Shown one piece after another: positions 22,760-33,558 of a stretch of 64,000 bases of DNA. A program made the position numbers and the translations under genes. The stretch lies in the NCBI RefSeq assembly GCF_000687475.1, contig NC_057316.1, forward strand, positions 1,302,001 through 1,366,000. Reading direction: 5' to 3'. Within the stretch, counting starts at the first letter, position 1; each line of letters starts with the position of its first letter. This DNA is from Ustilaginoidea virens. Taxonomy: Eukaryota > Ascomycota > Sordariomycetes > Hypocreales > Clavicipitaceae. The notes beneath the pieces were generated by a model. That model was not told the DNA's origin, searched no databases, and worked only from the letters and a program-made list of their open reading frames with translations.

Positions 22760-23857
22760 TTCTAGCCTATAAAGCCTAAAAGATTTACTTATTCCTAGGG
22801 CTCCTTATTCCTACTATAGAATTATTATAAATATTATATAGGGGCTATATAGGGGTATTTAGTGGCTTTTTTAGCTATATTATATTAAAGGGATCAAGCA
22901 AATTAGAATTAATTAAATCGATCGATATTAAGTATCTAATAGGCAATTATTTACATAAAATATAGTTTATTAAGTGCGATAGATATACTATATCGATCGC
23001 GAAGTAGGCTAAAGCTAAAACTAGGTCTAAAGAGTATATACCTTTATCTATAATACTTTAGGCAAGAGAGGATAATATAATAAAAGTCTTCTAGGCCTTC
23101 CCTATAGTAGTAGAAAGGTAATAATACTAAAGGTACTTATTAAAGGCAGAGGAAGGAGTTAAAGCTAATTTTGTCTATATAGAGTTAGGTAAGAATTACT
23201 AATTTATACTTTTATAGGCCTTCATATAATCGAGTTATTTTTGCTATAAATTAAAAGTCTAATGCCCTTTCGGCCGCTAAGGTTCTATACTAAAAGTATT
23301 TTACCTTTACTACTACCTAATTGCTTTACTAATGGTTATATTAGTCTTTTACTAATTGCTTTTCGGCTAAAAGCTAGCTAAGGTCGGGATTAAGGAATAG
23401 TATATAAGCTAAAGGTCCTTAGTAGCCTTTCCTTTATTAGTATTAAAATATCGCTACTACTACTACTAATATATAGTTAATCCTATTAGTTATACCTATC
23501 TTATCTATTCTTTTTAGGAACCGCTAATAGATATAATTAAAATAGAGGTCAATTAGGGGTATAGCTGTCTTAGTCTTAAGGGTATCTGGCGGTATAGCCT
23601 TAAAGGCTTTAATAATTATATAAAGGCAGGCTAACTATTTTATAGCTAGGGATTTCATAATACCTTTTGCTATCCCTCTAAGGGCGGTAGGGGTATATTA
23701 TACCCCTATACTAAAGGCTATAAAGGTCCGGATAACTTATATATAGATTAGGCGTATTTCTTAGTACTAGCAGCCTTAGGTTAAGGCTATTATTATTATA
23801 AATACGAGTTGCTACCGCTTAAGTTTCTTTACGATCTTAATATAGTATTCCCTCTAT

Positions 23858-24580
23858 TGCAATTCTAAAGGTCACTATATAAAGCAAAGCCTTACTAGCT
23901 AGCTAAATGGCACGAGACTGTCTGCGACCTGTGACTTAATCTTAGTATAAATACTAGATTCTTCACTAAGTCCTAAGACTATACAAGTGCTATAAAGCGA
24001 GGCAAGTGTAAAGGCAAGGCAAATATAAGATAACCAGAATAACGCAGGGAAGGTGGAAGTTAAGAGGCATGTAGTGCATTAATAGGTTCGATTGTGCTGC
24101 CCTTCTACTATCTAGAAAGAAGGGGGAAAGCTATCCTATATATACACGAAGGAGGGGTGGGCCCAGGCATCCAGGGTAGCCAGTAAGAGGGCTCCCCGTA
24201 ATGCTCGCTATGATACGTCAGCAACCCCGCTATATCCGGCCTTTCCAACCACCCTAACCACCGCACTAGTAATTAGTCACCGCACTAGTAACTAGCCACC
24301 ACGCTAGTGACTAACCACCACACTAGTGGACTAGCCACCATACTAGTAGACCGCCACCACGCTAATTTAGCAATGCCACACCTTTTTAACAAGGCCTACC
24401 TTAAGGCCTACCTTACTTGATATACAGTAAATAATCCACTGAAAATCCTTAAGGTAAAAGGCAAAGGCCTAAGGTTAGTAGGACTACCGTAAGTCCAAGA
24501 GGCGGTAGAAGGGCCAGAAGGTCAGTAAGCCAGTAGGGTATTAGGCCAGCAGCCTAGTAGGCTACTATAGGATTTTAACA
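23858..24580. mobile_element. 723-bp insertion of unknown class in LINE B
   Basis: Comparison with LINE I shows the LINE sequence broken at CCCTCTAT, which is repeated exactly on both sides (23850-23857 and 24581-24588; a ninth base T also matches if the start is shifted by one). The insert starts TGCAATTCT and ends TTTTAACA, so it could be a TG...CA element, but an 8-9 bp duplication fits DNA transposons (hAT or MULE) better than LTR elements. There is no coding potential. RIP is light. It contains a small tandem array at about 24255-24365. Confidence 0.7.
24255..24365. repeat. Tandem array of CCACCRCRCTAGTRACTAG-like units
   Basis: About six imperfect units of 17-21 bp built on CCACC-N-C-R-C-TAGT-R-ACTAG. 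Units vary by transitions and small indels. The array lies inside the 723-bp insertion and is not found elsewhere in the window. Spacers are not unique sequences between identical repeats, so it is a minisatellite. Confidence 0.8.
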
Positions 24581-24842
24581 CCCTCTATTTTAGCTTATAA
24601 TAGATTTCGATTTTTAGGAATCTAATATACTACTTTAGCTAGATCGTTATAATCCTAAGTTATATCTTAATCTTATCCGCTTTATATATATAGGTAAAAT
24701 AGATAAGCTTGCTTTTACTAAGGTTAAAATTAAATCTAGCTTACTTAGACCAACTATCGCAGATAAGCTATACTTTTTTAAATAGCGCCTTTATCTCCCC
24801 TATATCTCTCTTATAAGCTATAATATTTATATTATCGGCAAA

Positions 24843-25052
24843 TGTCAAGGATTCGGGCTACGCCCGTCTCATACTACTAAAGACAAGCTCATAGTAAGTG
24901 CGCGCGGCTAGTGTGATATAGGTGTCAATTGTACTAAGTCAAAGTAACTTGGTATAATACGTACTCTTTTGGCCGTATGGTCAAGAGAGTAGGTTTTTAC
25001 CTGGCGATGTGCGCGGCACCCGCTTAGGGCCCAATTGGGCCACTTCGTTACA
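24843..25052 (+). repeat. TRIM 5' LTR
   Basis: 210 bp. It begins with a hairpin-forming CGGGC-TAC-GCCCG and contains the inverted repeat TTGTACTAAGT / ACTTGGTATAA around a 7-nt loop (24928-24957) and the palindrome GGGCCCAATTGGGCC near the end. The orientation is set by the primer site and purine tract. Confidence 0.92.
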
Positions 25053-25053
25053 T

Positions 25054-25067
25054 TTGTACTAAGTTAC
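25054..25067 (+). other. TRIM primer-binding site, self-complementary to its LTR
   Basis: TTGTACTAAGTTAC starts 1 nt after the LTR. It is the complement of GTAACTTGGTACAA inside the LTR (25318-25331; 24944-24957 with one C-to-T), with 13 Watson-Crick pairs and one G-U. No tRNA 3' end (TGG...) complement is seen. Tf1/sushi-type elements prime reverse transcription this way from the 5' end of their own RNA. If the same holds here, transcription should start close to 24944. Confidence 0.65.
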
Positions 25068-25070
25068 CTA

Positions 25071-25097
25071 AGGTCACAGGTTCGAATCCCGTATGCG
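25071..25097 (+). other. tRNA T-arm-like segment with a consensus B box in the TRIM interior
   Basis: GGTTCGAATCC at 25079-25089 is an exact match to the RNA polymerase III B-box consensus (GGTTCGANTCC). The flanks can form a T-stem ACAGG/CCCGT with one mismatch. No complete cloverleaf is present: a D-arm, anticodon arm and acceptor partner are not visible upstream. I read it as a tRNA-derived fragment or Pol III promoter half. Confidence 0.55.
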
Positions 25098-25201
25098 ATG
25101 CGCGGGCTCTTCATCTAGGCTTACAGAGGACGTGCTACTAGCCTCTAGGGGGTGTGTGGTATCATATGGTCGGCGCCAGCCGCACGAGCTTAAAGGGCCT
25201 G

Positions 25202-25216
25202 CGGAGAGGGGAGCTA
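25202..25216 (+). other. TRIM polypurine tract
   Basis: CGGAGAGGGGAGCTA directly precedes the TGTCAAGG start of the 3' LTR. The 11-nt core GGAGAGGGGAG is the only pure purine run of this length in the interior and sits where plus-strand priming occurs. Confidence 0.75.
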
Positions 25217-25426
25217 TGTCAAGGATTCGGGCTACGCCCGTCTCATACTACTAAAGACAAGCTCACAGTAAGTGCGCGCGGCTAGTATGATATAGGTGTC
25301 AATTGTACTAAGTCAAAGTAACTTGGTACAATACGTACTCTTTTGGCCGTATAGTCAAGAGAGTAGGTTTTTACCTAGCGATATACGCGGCACCCGCTTA
25401 GGGCCCAATTGGGCCACTTCGTTACA
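25217..25426 (+). repeat. TRIM 3' LTR
   Basis: 210 bp, same ends as the 5' LTR, followed by the GCAAA duplication. It keeps CpA at two sites where the 5' LTR has TpA, and has TpA at five sites where the 5' LTR keeps TpG. Mutation was therefore independent on each LTR. Confidence 0.92.
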
Positions 25427-27977
25427 GCAAAGCCTAATATAATAGTTAAGGCTACTTTTTGCAGCCTCTTATAAAGCGGTATAATATAGATAAAGAAGAG
25501 GATAAAAAAGAGGGGGGACCTTTATAATACCCTAGTAGTAATTAATAATTTCTCTATAAGCTATCCCTTCAAGTAGATTTATACTATTTATAAATCGGTA
25601 AAGCCGTATACCTATACTATAAGCTATAGTAGGAGCCCTTTATTAAAGAGTAGGTAGATAAGGCAGGTATAGTTAACTATATTAAAAGCTACTAATATAT
25701 CTAATTAAAGGAGTAAAGCGATCCTATTATAGTACTAAATTATATAAATAATTTCTGCTAATATACTTAGTGCTATATTGGTTAACTAGTTTGCCTTATT
25801 ACCTATTTAAAGGTCTAAAAGGAGGTTACCCTCCTTAAGGGTAGTAATAAGCCGCTTTATAACCGTAGCTTCTATAACCTTCCCTACTAAGTTAAATAAT
25901 AATATTAATCTCTATCCTTTTACCTTTAAGTATTTTTTAGGCCTTTTCTTAAGCTTCTATAATACTATTACTCTAGCCTCCTAGAATTAAGCCGGGTAGT
26001 ACCTAATATAGCATATTTTATTAAGGAGGTATATAAAGGTTTAAATAAGTAGAGGGCTACATACTTTAAGGAATCCTATTGGGAGCCTATTAGGGCCTAA
26101 TGCTTTCCAGCCTATTATATTATATAATATAGTATATACCTTTTTATAGGTAAAAGAGTCTATAGAGGGGAATATAGTAGTAATAAGCTAGGGGAATATT
26201 AGGTTAGAGATATCGTTATAAGTAGCCTAAAAGGTAGGGAAAAACTATTAGGCAAGTATTTATACTTTCTCTTTATATATTATTACCTTTAGGCCTAAAC
26301 CGCTTTATTCTAGTAGGAGAATCTCTTTTAATTTAAGTAGGAGGCTACTATATAGGTGAGCCTATTTCTCTAGAGACTATAAGTTAGTATTCTAAGTGGT
26401 TATTTTATTAAGGGCCTCTCGCTATAACTAGTACTATTCCTCCTAGATAATATAGGATTAAATCGCTCCTACTTCTTAGGCAGTACTAAAATTCTCTAGG
26501 GTATAATATACTACCTATTTTCGATAGGCCTTTTTTACTGCTATTTAGGCTATCTTAGCGTAAAAGTTCTACTAAAGCTCTATATTAGGAGCTTTAGGTG
26601 CCCTTTTTAGTGCTATAATATCGGTAATACTTTAGAATTAACCGGTAAGCTATTCGGCATATATATCTATCTTCGTAGGGGAGTAAAGTAGGGCCCTAAT
26701 ATAGTAAATAGTAAATCGGTTTTTTACTTTAATTTAGGTAAAATATTAGTTAAAAGACTTTTAGCTATTCTTTAAAGGAGGGGCTTTTATATAATAATTA
26801 TCGGTCTTAATATATATAAGCTAAAAGATATAATTAGACCTAATAAGGTTAGTATTTTTAAGATATTTAATTATAATATTTAGTATAACCTATATATAAT
26901 TGATAGTACTACTTCTTTTTCTTAAGGCCTTCTTTATTATTTTACTATAAAGAGTAACTAGCCTAAGCCGCTATTATATTATAAGTTTAAAGAGAGTATT
27001 AATACCTAATAAAGTCTAATTTAAGCTATCCTAAAGAGGGTAATATATATTAAAATCCCTAATAAAGGCACTATAGGGATAGGGTAAAAGCTTAATAAAT
27101 ATAGTAAAAAGAATTATTTAGTTTAGCTTATAGCCTAAGGAATAAATAGAGTAGATATTAGTATATAATAGGGAAATCTTATACCAATCAGTTCCTTTAT
27201 TATTAGACTATATGCTAAGCCCGTACCGCTTATAAATATATATCGCTATTCTCCTATTATATACTACTAATATATATCTTCTAAGGCTAAGGCTTAATAA
27301 GGTCCGTCTAAGCGTAATAGGTTCTTAAATCGCTATAATATTAGGCTTATGCTAGTAATAGAATGCCAATTTTATAAAGGTGGTTTTCTTCTATATATTC
27401 TAATAGAAGACTATTATTATATAAATAATTGCAAGGAGGTTAATAGCGGCGGTATATTAGAGGTAGCTATAAGTTAGGCGTTTAAGGTAGGTATAGTTAT
27501 ACTATAGTCTTACGCAAAGGCAGCTTAAAGGAAAATAATAATATTACTATCGGCCTCAATACGAGAGGTCCCATTAATACTTCCGACCGGTCAACTTTAT
27601 TTCTAAGGGAAAGGCTCGCATAAAAGAGATCTATTAACTATATAGTAGTAGCCCTAATCCGCGATTAGGATAGTATTAGCATTTAATACTATATATAAGG
27701 CAAAAAGCCTTAGTCTATTACTATAGGAATTTCTAGCTTTTTCTTATTATTCGTTCGCTACTTTATAAAGGCAGGATTACGCTAGGTATAATCTATAATA
27801 GTTAAGGCAGGATTTGCATTAGTTCTATATAGCAGTTAGGCAGCTTTAATCGCTATCTAGATAGTATTTAGAGCCATACTAGCTGCAGTAAGCTGCCGCT
27901 ATATAGTATATAGCGATATAGCCGAATTTAAAGTAATTATAGCACTAGCGAGGGTATATAGTATTATTATAGGGTTC

Positions 27978-28229
27978 TGTCACGGGCTCGGGCTACGCCC
28001 GCGCCACAATATGGCTAGGACTCGGGCTGCGCCCGCGTTTAGCCTAGGCAGGGTCAGATGAGTCAACAGCATAGGGTCATAAGATTACGCCAGGACCCCG
28101 ACCTATACTACATAGGGATAAATAGGCATTCAAGAGGCCCCTATTTAGGTCCTCTCTTTTTCCTCTTTAGTCTATTTAATATATTCATTTGATGCCTATT
28201 CGCAGTAGCCCTAGGGCCAGTCCTTTATA
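27978..28229 (+). repeat. G2 5' LTR
   Basis: Starts TGTCACGGGCTCGGGCTACG and ends CCTTTATA (CA changed to TA; the 3' LTR keeps CCTTTACA). Two GC-rich hairpins CGGGC-TRC-GCCCG lie in the first 80 bp. The segment AGTCTATTTAA (28169-28179) is complementary to the primer-binding site. Confidence 0.93.
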
Positions 28230-29500
28230 TTTAAATAGACTCTTTTAGCTTTACTATTATAACCTTATATTATAGAGCCAATAATATAGGCTATATAAGA
28301 TATCGAGATAAGTATACCTGGAGAAATAGGTCTAGATAACCCGAGACTATAATGCCCCTAATGTAATATATATACCCGAATAGAGCAACTTGCAATAGGG
28401 TTATAATAGATAGAGGCGCAAATGTAGACTAATGCATAGCATTTTACTGCTATTGCTGCTTTACTATAGATCCTTTTTGCGAATTAGTTAAATAGCTCCT
28501 AAAATGCTACCTAATCGGCCCTAGTTGTATAATAGAATAACCTCCTCCCTATTATTTAAAATACCTAGCTAAAGCGTAAGCTGATCCTAATGGGAGACCC
28601 TTTTAATGGCAAAAAGGCTATATTTATAGTCTGGCGGACCTTTATATAATATAAGCTTAAGGTCGATAGGGACTTTATTAGAGACGAAAAGACCTAGTGG
28701 ATATTTATCTTTTAGAACCTATTGTCTATAGTCTAATTATAGATTGCAGCCTTTTTTGAGAATAGTACGGCTTATAATTATAATATAATAAAGTTCTTCG
28801 AATACCTTTAACGCCTCTTTAAGGATCTGCACTAATAGGATCGCACTATTATTAAGCTTAAGCATTTTTTATGCCAGGGCCTAAAGGAACCTTTTGCCGC
28901 CTTCTTTATATACTTTAAGGAAAAACTTATACTTATTAGCGGTCTCAATTGGCCTAAGGAAGTTAAATTAAAATACTTCTAATCGGCGTTTAATACTCAT
29001 ATAGCTAATAAGATTATTAGCCTTAGGGTCTCCTATTATAATTACTACTTAGCGGTAGACTACTACTAATAAATTGCTATCGATATTAAGACCAGCCTAA
29101 CTATTAACTATTAATTAGGCTTAGCCTATTCCCGATTAACTTACGCTTAAGATTCTAAAAGTAATATATAAATATCAGGCGTTAATAAGTTAGACTTAAA
29201 GGGTAATTAGTATATATTTAGGGCGATATAAGTTTCTAAAGAATAATATAAAAATTATAAAAAGAAAGGTCTTTATTTTTAGTATAACTCTCCTAAGCAT
29301 TAGATATTTATATATTACCTACTACTAGTAATCCGATCTAATATAATTAAGGTAGCCTCGCTCGACTTATAAATTATAGAGGTTAAAAGTAGTAATAAAA
29401 ATTAGGAAAAAGTATAGCCTTTAAATTTAATCTTATTAAAGGGCTTAAAATATATATATAAAACTTAGCCTAATTATAAAAGGAATTAAAAGAGATTATA
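28230..29500 (+). pseudogene. G2 gag remnant
   Basis: The region between PBS and protease. Helical, charged peptides around 28600-28900 fit a Gypsy gag core. Near 29260-29310 a degraded knuckle reads F-Q-Y-N-S-P-K-H-Q-I-F-I-Y when stops are read as Gln; the Cys positions have become Tyr (TGT/TGC to TAT/TAC). Start codon not determinable. Confidence 0.65.
28231..28241 (+). other. G2 primer-binding site, self-priming type
   Basis: TTAAATAGACT lies 1 nt after the LTR and is the exact 11-nt reverse complement of AGTCTATTTAA in the LTR (28169-28179); the match ends on both sides. Tf1 of fission yeast and the sushi group use an 11-nt match between the RNA 5' end and the PBS for self-priming. By analogy the RNA would start near 28169. 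Confidence 0.68.
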
Positions 29501-31700
29501 GAATAAATAGATAAATACCCCTTTTTAGTACTAATTTTATATAAATCCTATACCTTTATTAATACCTTAATCGATTTAGAATATAACTATTATAGCGCTA
29601 TAAGCGAAAAGATAGTATAACGGCTAGGCCTCTAACCTATCTGCCTATTATAATATAGGGAAATTAGAACGGTAGTAAATATTTAGAGCCATTTAGGAGA
29701 ATATAAAGTAATATATTCTTCTATTACCTATATCGTCTGTATAGTAATTAATATTGATAGATAGCTATCTATAGTTATACTTTATATTATCCTGGGCCTT
29801 ACTTACGATATTATTTTTAGGATATTTTAGATAGAGCACTATAATATTATATTATAGGCGAAGCAGTACTAATTAAAAATCGGATTAATAGGCGGCCTTA
29901 TTGTTAAGGAATCAATAAAAAGATAATAGGGCCTAGCTATAATAAATATCTTTAGCTTAGTCTTTTATAGTATACTAAAATAGGCGAAATACTCTAGGGA
30001 CTAATCGACTTCCTTTATTACGATAAACTTATAGGAGATAATATATATCCTCTATATTATACTGCCACCTTATTAAGATTCCGCTTTACGATTATAAAAG
30101 CTATAGGTACTCCTAATAGAATTATAGGAATTTGCCGACCTTTTTAATAAAGAGAAGGCTTTTAATCTCCCTTTACACTAAGGTATATTAGACTACTATA
30201 TCTAGCTCAAAAAGACTATAAATAAGAGCTAGCTAGACCTACCTTAGGGTCTATTATATAATATACTACGAGACTAATTACTTAAGGTTTAGAGATAGGT
30301 AATTAACCTAATAGATAAAGGATAAATCTGCATAAGCTCCTTATCGGTAGCGGTATTAGTCCTACTAGCTAAAAAGGGGAATAGTAGGTAGTATTTTTAT
30401 ATTAACTATTAGGCCCTTAATAAGATTATAGTCTAAGATTAATACCCCTTCCTTTTAATTAAAGAGACCTTATAATCCCTATTTTAGGCAAAATAGTTTA
30501 CTAAGGTTAATATATGCATAATATTCTATAAGATATATATTATAGAGGGCGATAAATACTTAACTGTATTCTGCATATAATTCGGACTATTTAAATGGCT
30601 TATTATATTATTTAGCCTAACTGGGGCCCTTATAACCTTTTAAAGATATATTAATAGGGCCTTAGGGAATACACTAGGAGACTTTATAACTGCCTACTTT
30701 AATAATATCTTAATCTATATTAGGGGATTAAAAGCGGACTATATAAGGCGTATTAAGGAAGTCTTTCGATAATTATAAAATGCCAGCTTAAATTTAGATC
30801 TTAATAAGTGCAACTTTATAGTAAAAAAGGTCTAATACCTAAGATATATTATAATAGCTAGAAAGGAAATTTATTTAGACCCTAAAAAGATTAAGGCTAT
30901 TTAGAACTAGGAAGCACTTATAAAATTAAAAAGCATTTATAGTTTCTTTGGTTTTATTAACTTCTATTGCGATTTTATTTTAGACTTCTCCTGCTTTATT
31001 GACCCTTTAATTAGGTTAATAAAGAAAAGGGTCTTATTTTAATAGTTAGATAAAGAAGAAATAGCATTCTAAATACTTAAGTAGTATTTTATATTATCTT
31101 TAGTTCTTGCCTAATAGAACCCTAAAAAAGAGATAATCTTTAAGGTAGATAGTTTTAATATAGCCTTTAATAGCTATTTATTATAGGTCGGGGAGGATGG
31201 TATATTTTACCCTATTATATACTACTCTATTTGCTTATCGGATGCAGAATTGAATTATATTATATATAATAAGGAACTCTTTACTATTATCTTTTACCTT
31301 AAGGTATAATTAATAGAATTCTACTTAATAGCTTCCCCCTTTATTATTTTTACCGACTATAAGAACCTAAAATATTTTACCCGATTATAAGAAATATCTA
31401 AGCGATAAGCCTAATAGGCTAAAACTCTAGCGCTCTTTAATTTCTATCTCTGGTATAGGCTAAGATTATAAGCCTAATGCCCTAATATACTTTCTTAATA
31501 GGAATAAAAGGCAAATAAAGTAAAGCTATAAATTAGCTAGATTTTAAAACTGCTATCTATTTTAGCATTTGATATAGATAAGATAGAAGGCAAAATAAAA
31601 CTAACTTTAGCTTTAAAGACCACCCTACCTTACGGCCTATATATCTTTATAAATTCCTACCTTTAAGCTATCTAAAATTAAATAATATCTAAAGATAGTA
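29500..31700 (+). pseudogene. G2 pol: protease, reverse transcriptase, RNase H remnants
   Basis: Protease motif at about 29567-29590 reads LIDLEYN, explicable as LIDSGCN with TCA to TTA, GGA to GAA and TGT to TAT. The RT active site at 30695-30706 is YFNN (from YFDD), in the context GDFITAYFNNILIYI. RNase H is recognisable from about 31140 (FKVDSFNIAFNSYLLQVGED, then AELNYIIYNKELFTIIFYL and FTDYKNLKYFT near 31360-31380). The domain order and spacing are those of a chromovirus-type Gypsy Pol. The frame breaks off at the LINE C insertion. Confidence 0.88.
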
Positions 31701-32418
31701 TATATTAGGCCTAACAGAAAAAAGTTTTCGCGATTTCGCCCGCACCTCGGTACCAGCGCGAATATACCCCTAAAACAGTTAAAAAGTTGCTAGATTAATC
31801 CCTTACCTCGTCTTACCCCATCCGCCGATAGCATATCGGCACCAGGAGGAAGGCGCGGTCAAAGCAGCGGAAATTATAGACTTAGATAGAGGAAATAAGG
31901 GTAGACTCGAGTCAAGCCACTATAACTACCGTATTACTATCGCTAACGATAATCACGGATAAATCAGCGGCAATACCATATAAACTAATATAGGAACCCG
32001 AGAAAAAACTGAATTGCTTAAATAGTATTACTAAAAGATCATAGACTATATCCTAGTAGCTATACTAGGAAATATATAGAATGCTATTACTAGCCTAGTC
32101 GATAGTATTAAATGCATTAACCGAACTAATTTTGCTTTAAACCCGAACTCAAACCTTATTACGACTGATAATCTGGAAAAAGTAGTAGAGAGTGCTATAA
32201 ATAAAACTTTTGCCTTAAAGACCCCCTTTAGAACGACTTAGGCTAGTATTGCTGCTAAAGGCATACTAACGATTATACTACTTAGACCGACTACCTTACT
32301 TATACCGCCGAGAATCTACCGTAAAATAATAATTAAAGGAGATAGTATTGCTAAGAACCTACGATAGAGAACCCCTATCGAGATTATAAAAGCGGTAAAT
32401 ACTACTACTAGAGGTATT

Positions 32419-33110
32419 GTTGAAATCAGCGCCTTTTTAGCTGTATTTTGGTACTGGTCTCGCCACCATACGACGTTTCTGCGTTGAGATATCGCGGTGG
32501 CTATACCAGGCGCTATGGTGGGGCACAGCGCCCCACAACGCCGATTACAGTGGGCCACAGCGCCGGTCACGGCACCGGCACAGCGCCCCACAGCCGGCCA
32601 CAGCGGCCGGTCACAGCGGGCCATAGGGCCCACAACAGGCGGCGCATTTCTACGGGATTACCAAATGGGCAAACCAGCACTTTCGGCCTTCTACATACAG
32701 TCACCCGCTACACCGGTCATTTACGGCAGACCAATATAGGGCTTCCGGCCCGTACGGCAGGCTGTTATAGGGCATCCGGCACACCGCTATAAGCCACTGG
32801 GCTTGGTTGGGTATGCACTGGGTAGGATATTGGGCAGACCGACTTTTCGTCGGGTTTTTCGCTATTTTTGCGGTTTTTCATTATTTTCAACCACTTTTTC
32901 AAGATGGTAGAAATATGCCTAAAATTCCCTCTTTCTAGCTAGAATAGTCACCAACAATTAGAATCAGATTTCCCTGACATCTTTGCTCTGGTCAACCTCT
33001 TGTGCGCTTTAAATCTTTAACCAGCTCTTTGTTTTATTCTGCAACGCCTTGTACGCCACTGTCGGTATCCAGTACATTTCCAATAGTGTTCTGAATCACC
33101 ATTTTGCAAC
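32419..33110. mobile_element. 692-bp GC-rich, RIP-poor insertion of unknown class in LINE C
   Basis: AGGTATT occurs on both sides (32412-32418, 33111-33117), an eighth base differing as G/A. The ends GTTGAAATC and, inverted, GTTGCAAAAT give only a weak terminal inverted repeat. The left half holds a GC-rich CACAGCG/CCGGCCACAGCGG minisatellite (about 32520-32640). The right half is ordinary mixed sequence with normal CpA/TpG, unlike everything around it. Open stretches up to 114 codons on both strands are made of the repeat and show no domain. A nonautonomous DNA transposon is the best guess. Confidence 0.65.
32520..32640. repeat. CACAGCG-based GC-rich minisatellite
   Basis: Imperfect repeats of CACAGCGCCCC, GGCCACAGCG and CCGGTCACAGCG with internal palindromes such as GCCGGCCACAGCGGCCGG. 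It is contained within the 692-bp insertion. The high CpG and CpA content marks it as not RIP-processed. Confidence 0.7.
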
Positions 33111-33516
33111 AGGTATTAATACTATTGCCGCTTACTGACTCTATAGTAGAGATATAGTCGTCACCTTTGTAGAAGCTATATCCTATTTTACTATAGAAAC
33201 CACCTAGATCCCCCTCGCATTCGGTATAGGAGCCGCACTAAATATCCATACCTTTAGTATTATTATTAAAGGATTCCCTATCTAATTCTCTAAGAATATC
33301 CCTATTAAAGATATTAAATTAAACCTAGCCTAAGCTAATAGCCTAGGCATTAGTAGAATCGCTATAAGGAAACCCCGCGAAAAAGTAATAAAAGCCCCCC
33401 TAATTATTAGAGTAATTAATATAGAAGTAGTAAACCGACTCTATAAGACTAGAGTTATCTATTAAATAGAAATCTTCAAGGCTAAACTATACGACGAAAT
33501 TATCTACCTAAGATAG

Positions 33517-33558
33517 TACTACTAATGCTTTAAATTCGGATATATTGCGAATTACTAT
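33517..33558 (+). pseudogene. LINE C ORF1 zinc-knuckle remnant
   Basis: Reads Y-Y-stop-C-F-K-F-G-Y-I-A-N-Y-Y, homologous to CX2CX4HX4C with two Cys and the His converted to Tyr and a Gln to TAA. It marks the end of ORF1 before the endonuclease domain of ORF2. Confidence 0.8.

Larger units (their letters stand above)
24843..25426 (+). mobile_element. TRIM: 584-bp terminal-repeat retrotransposon in miniature
   Basis: Two 210-bp LTRs (24843-25052, 25217-25426), both TGTCAAGG...GTTACA, enclose only 164 bp. GCAAA flanks the element (24838-24842, 25427-25431). A purine tract GGAGAGGGGAG precedes the 3' LTR and a primer-binding site follows the 5' LTR. The LTRs differ at seven sites, all C/T or G/A and all at CpA/TpG, so RIP acted after insertion. 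There is no coding capacity, so it must have moved with proteins of another element. The insertion interrupts LINE B at the RT active-site codons. Confidence 0.93.

Noticed and set aside
24255..24365. CRISPR-like array
   Set aside because: Units are contiguous and imperfect, with no unique spacers; eukaryotic context. It is a minisatellite.
25071..25097. A tRNA gene in the TRIM interior
   Set aside because: Only a T-arm-like part is present; no acceptor stem, D-arm or anticodon arm can be folded around it.
32448..32792. Overlapping open stretches on both strands of the GC-rich insertion
   Set aside because: Made of the CACAGCG minisatellite; GC-rich repeats lack stops by composition. No domain seen.
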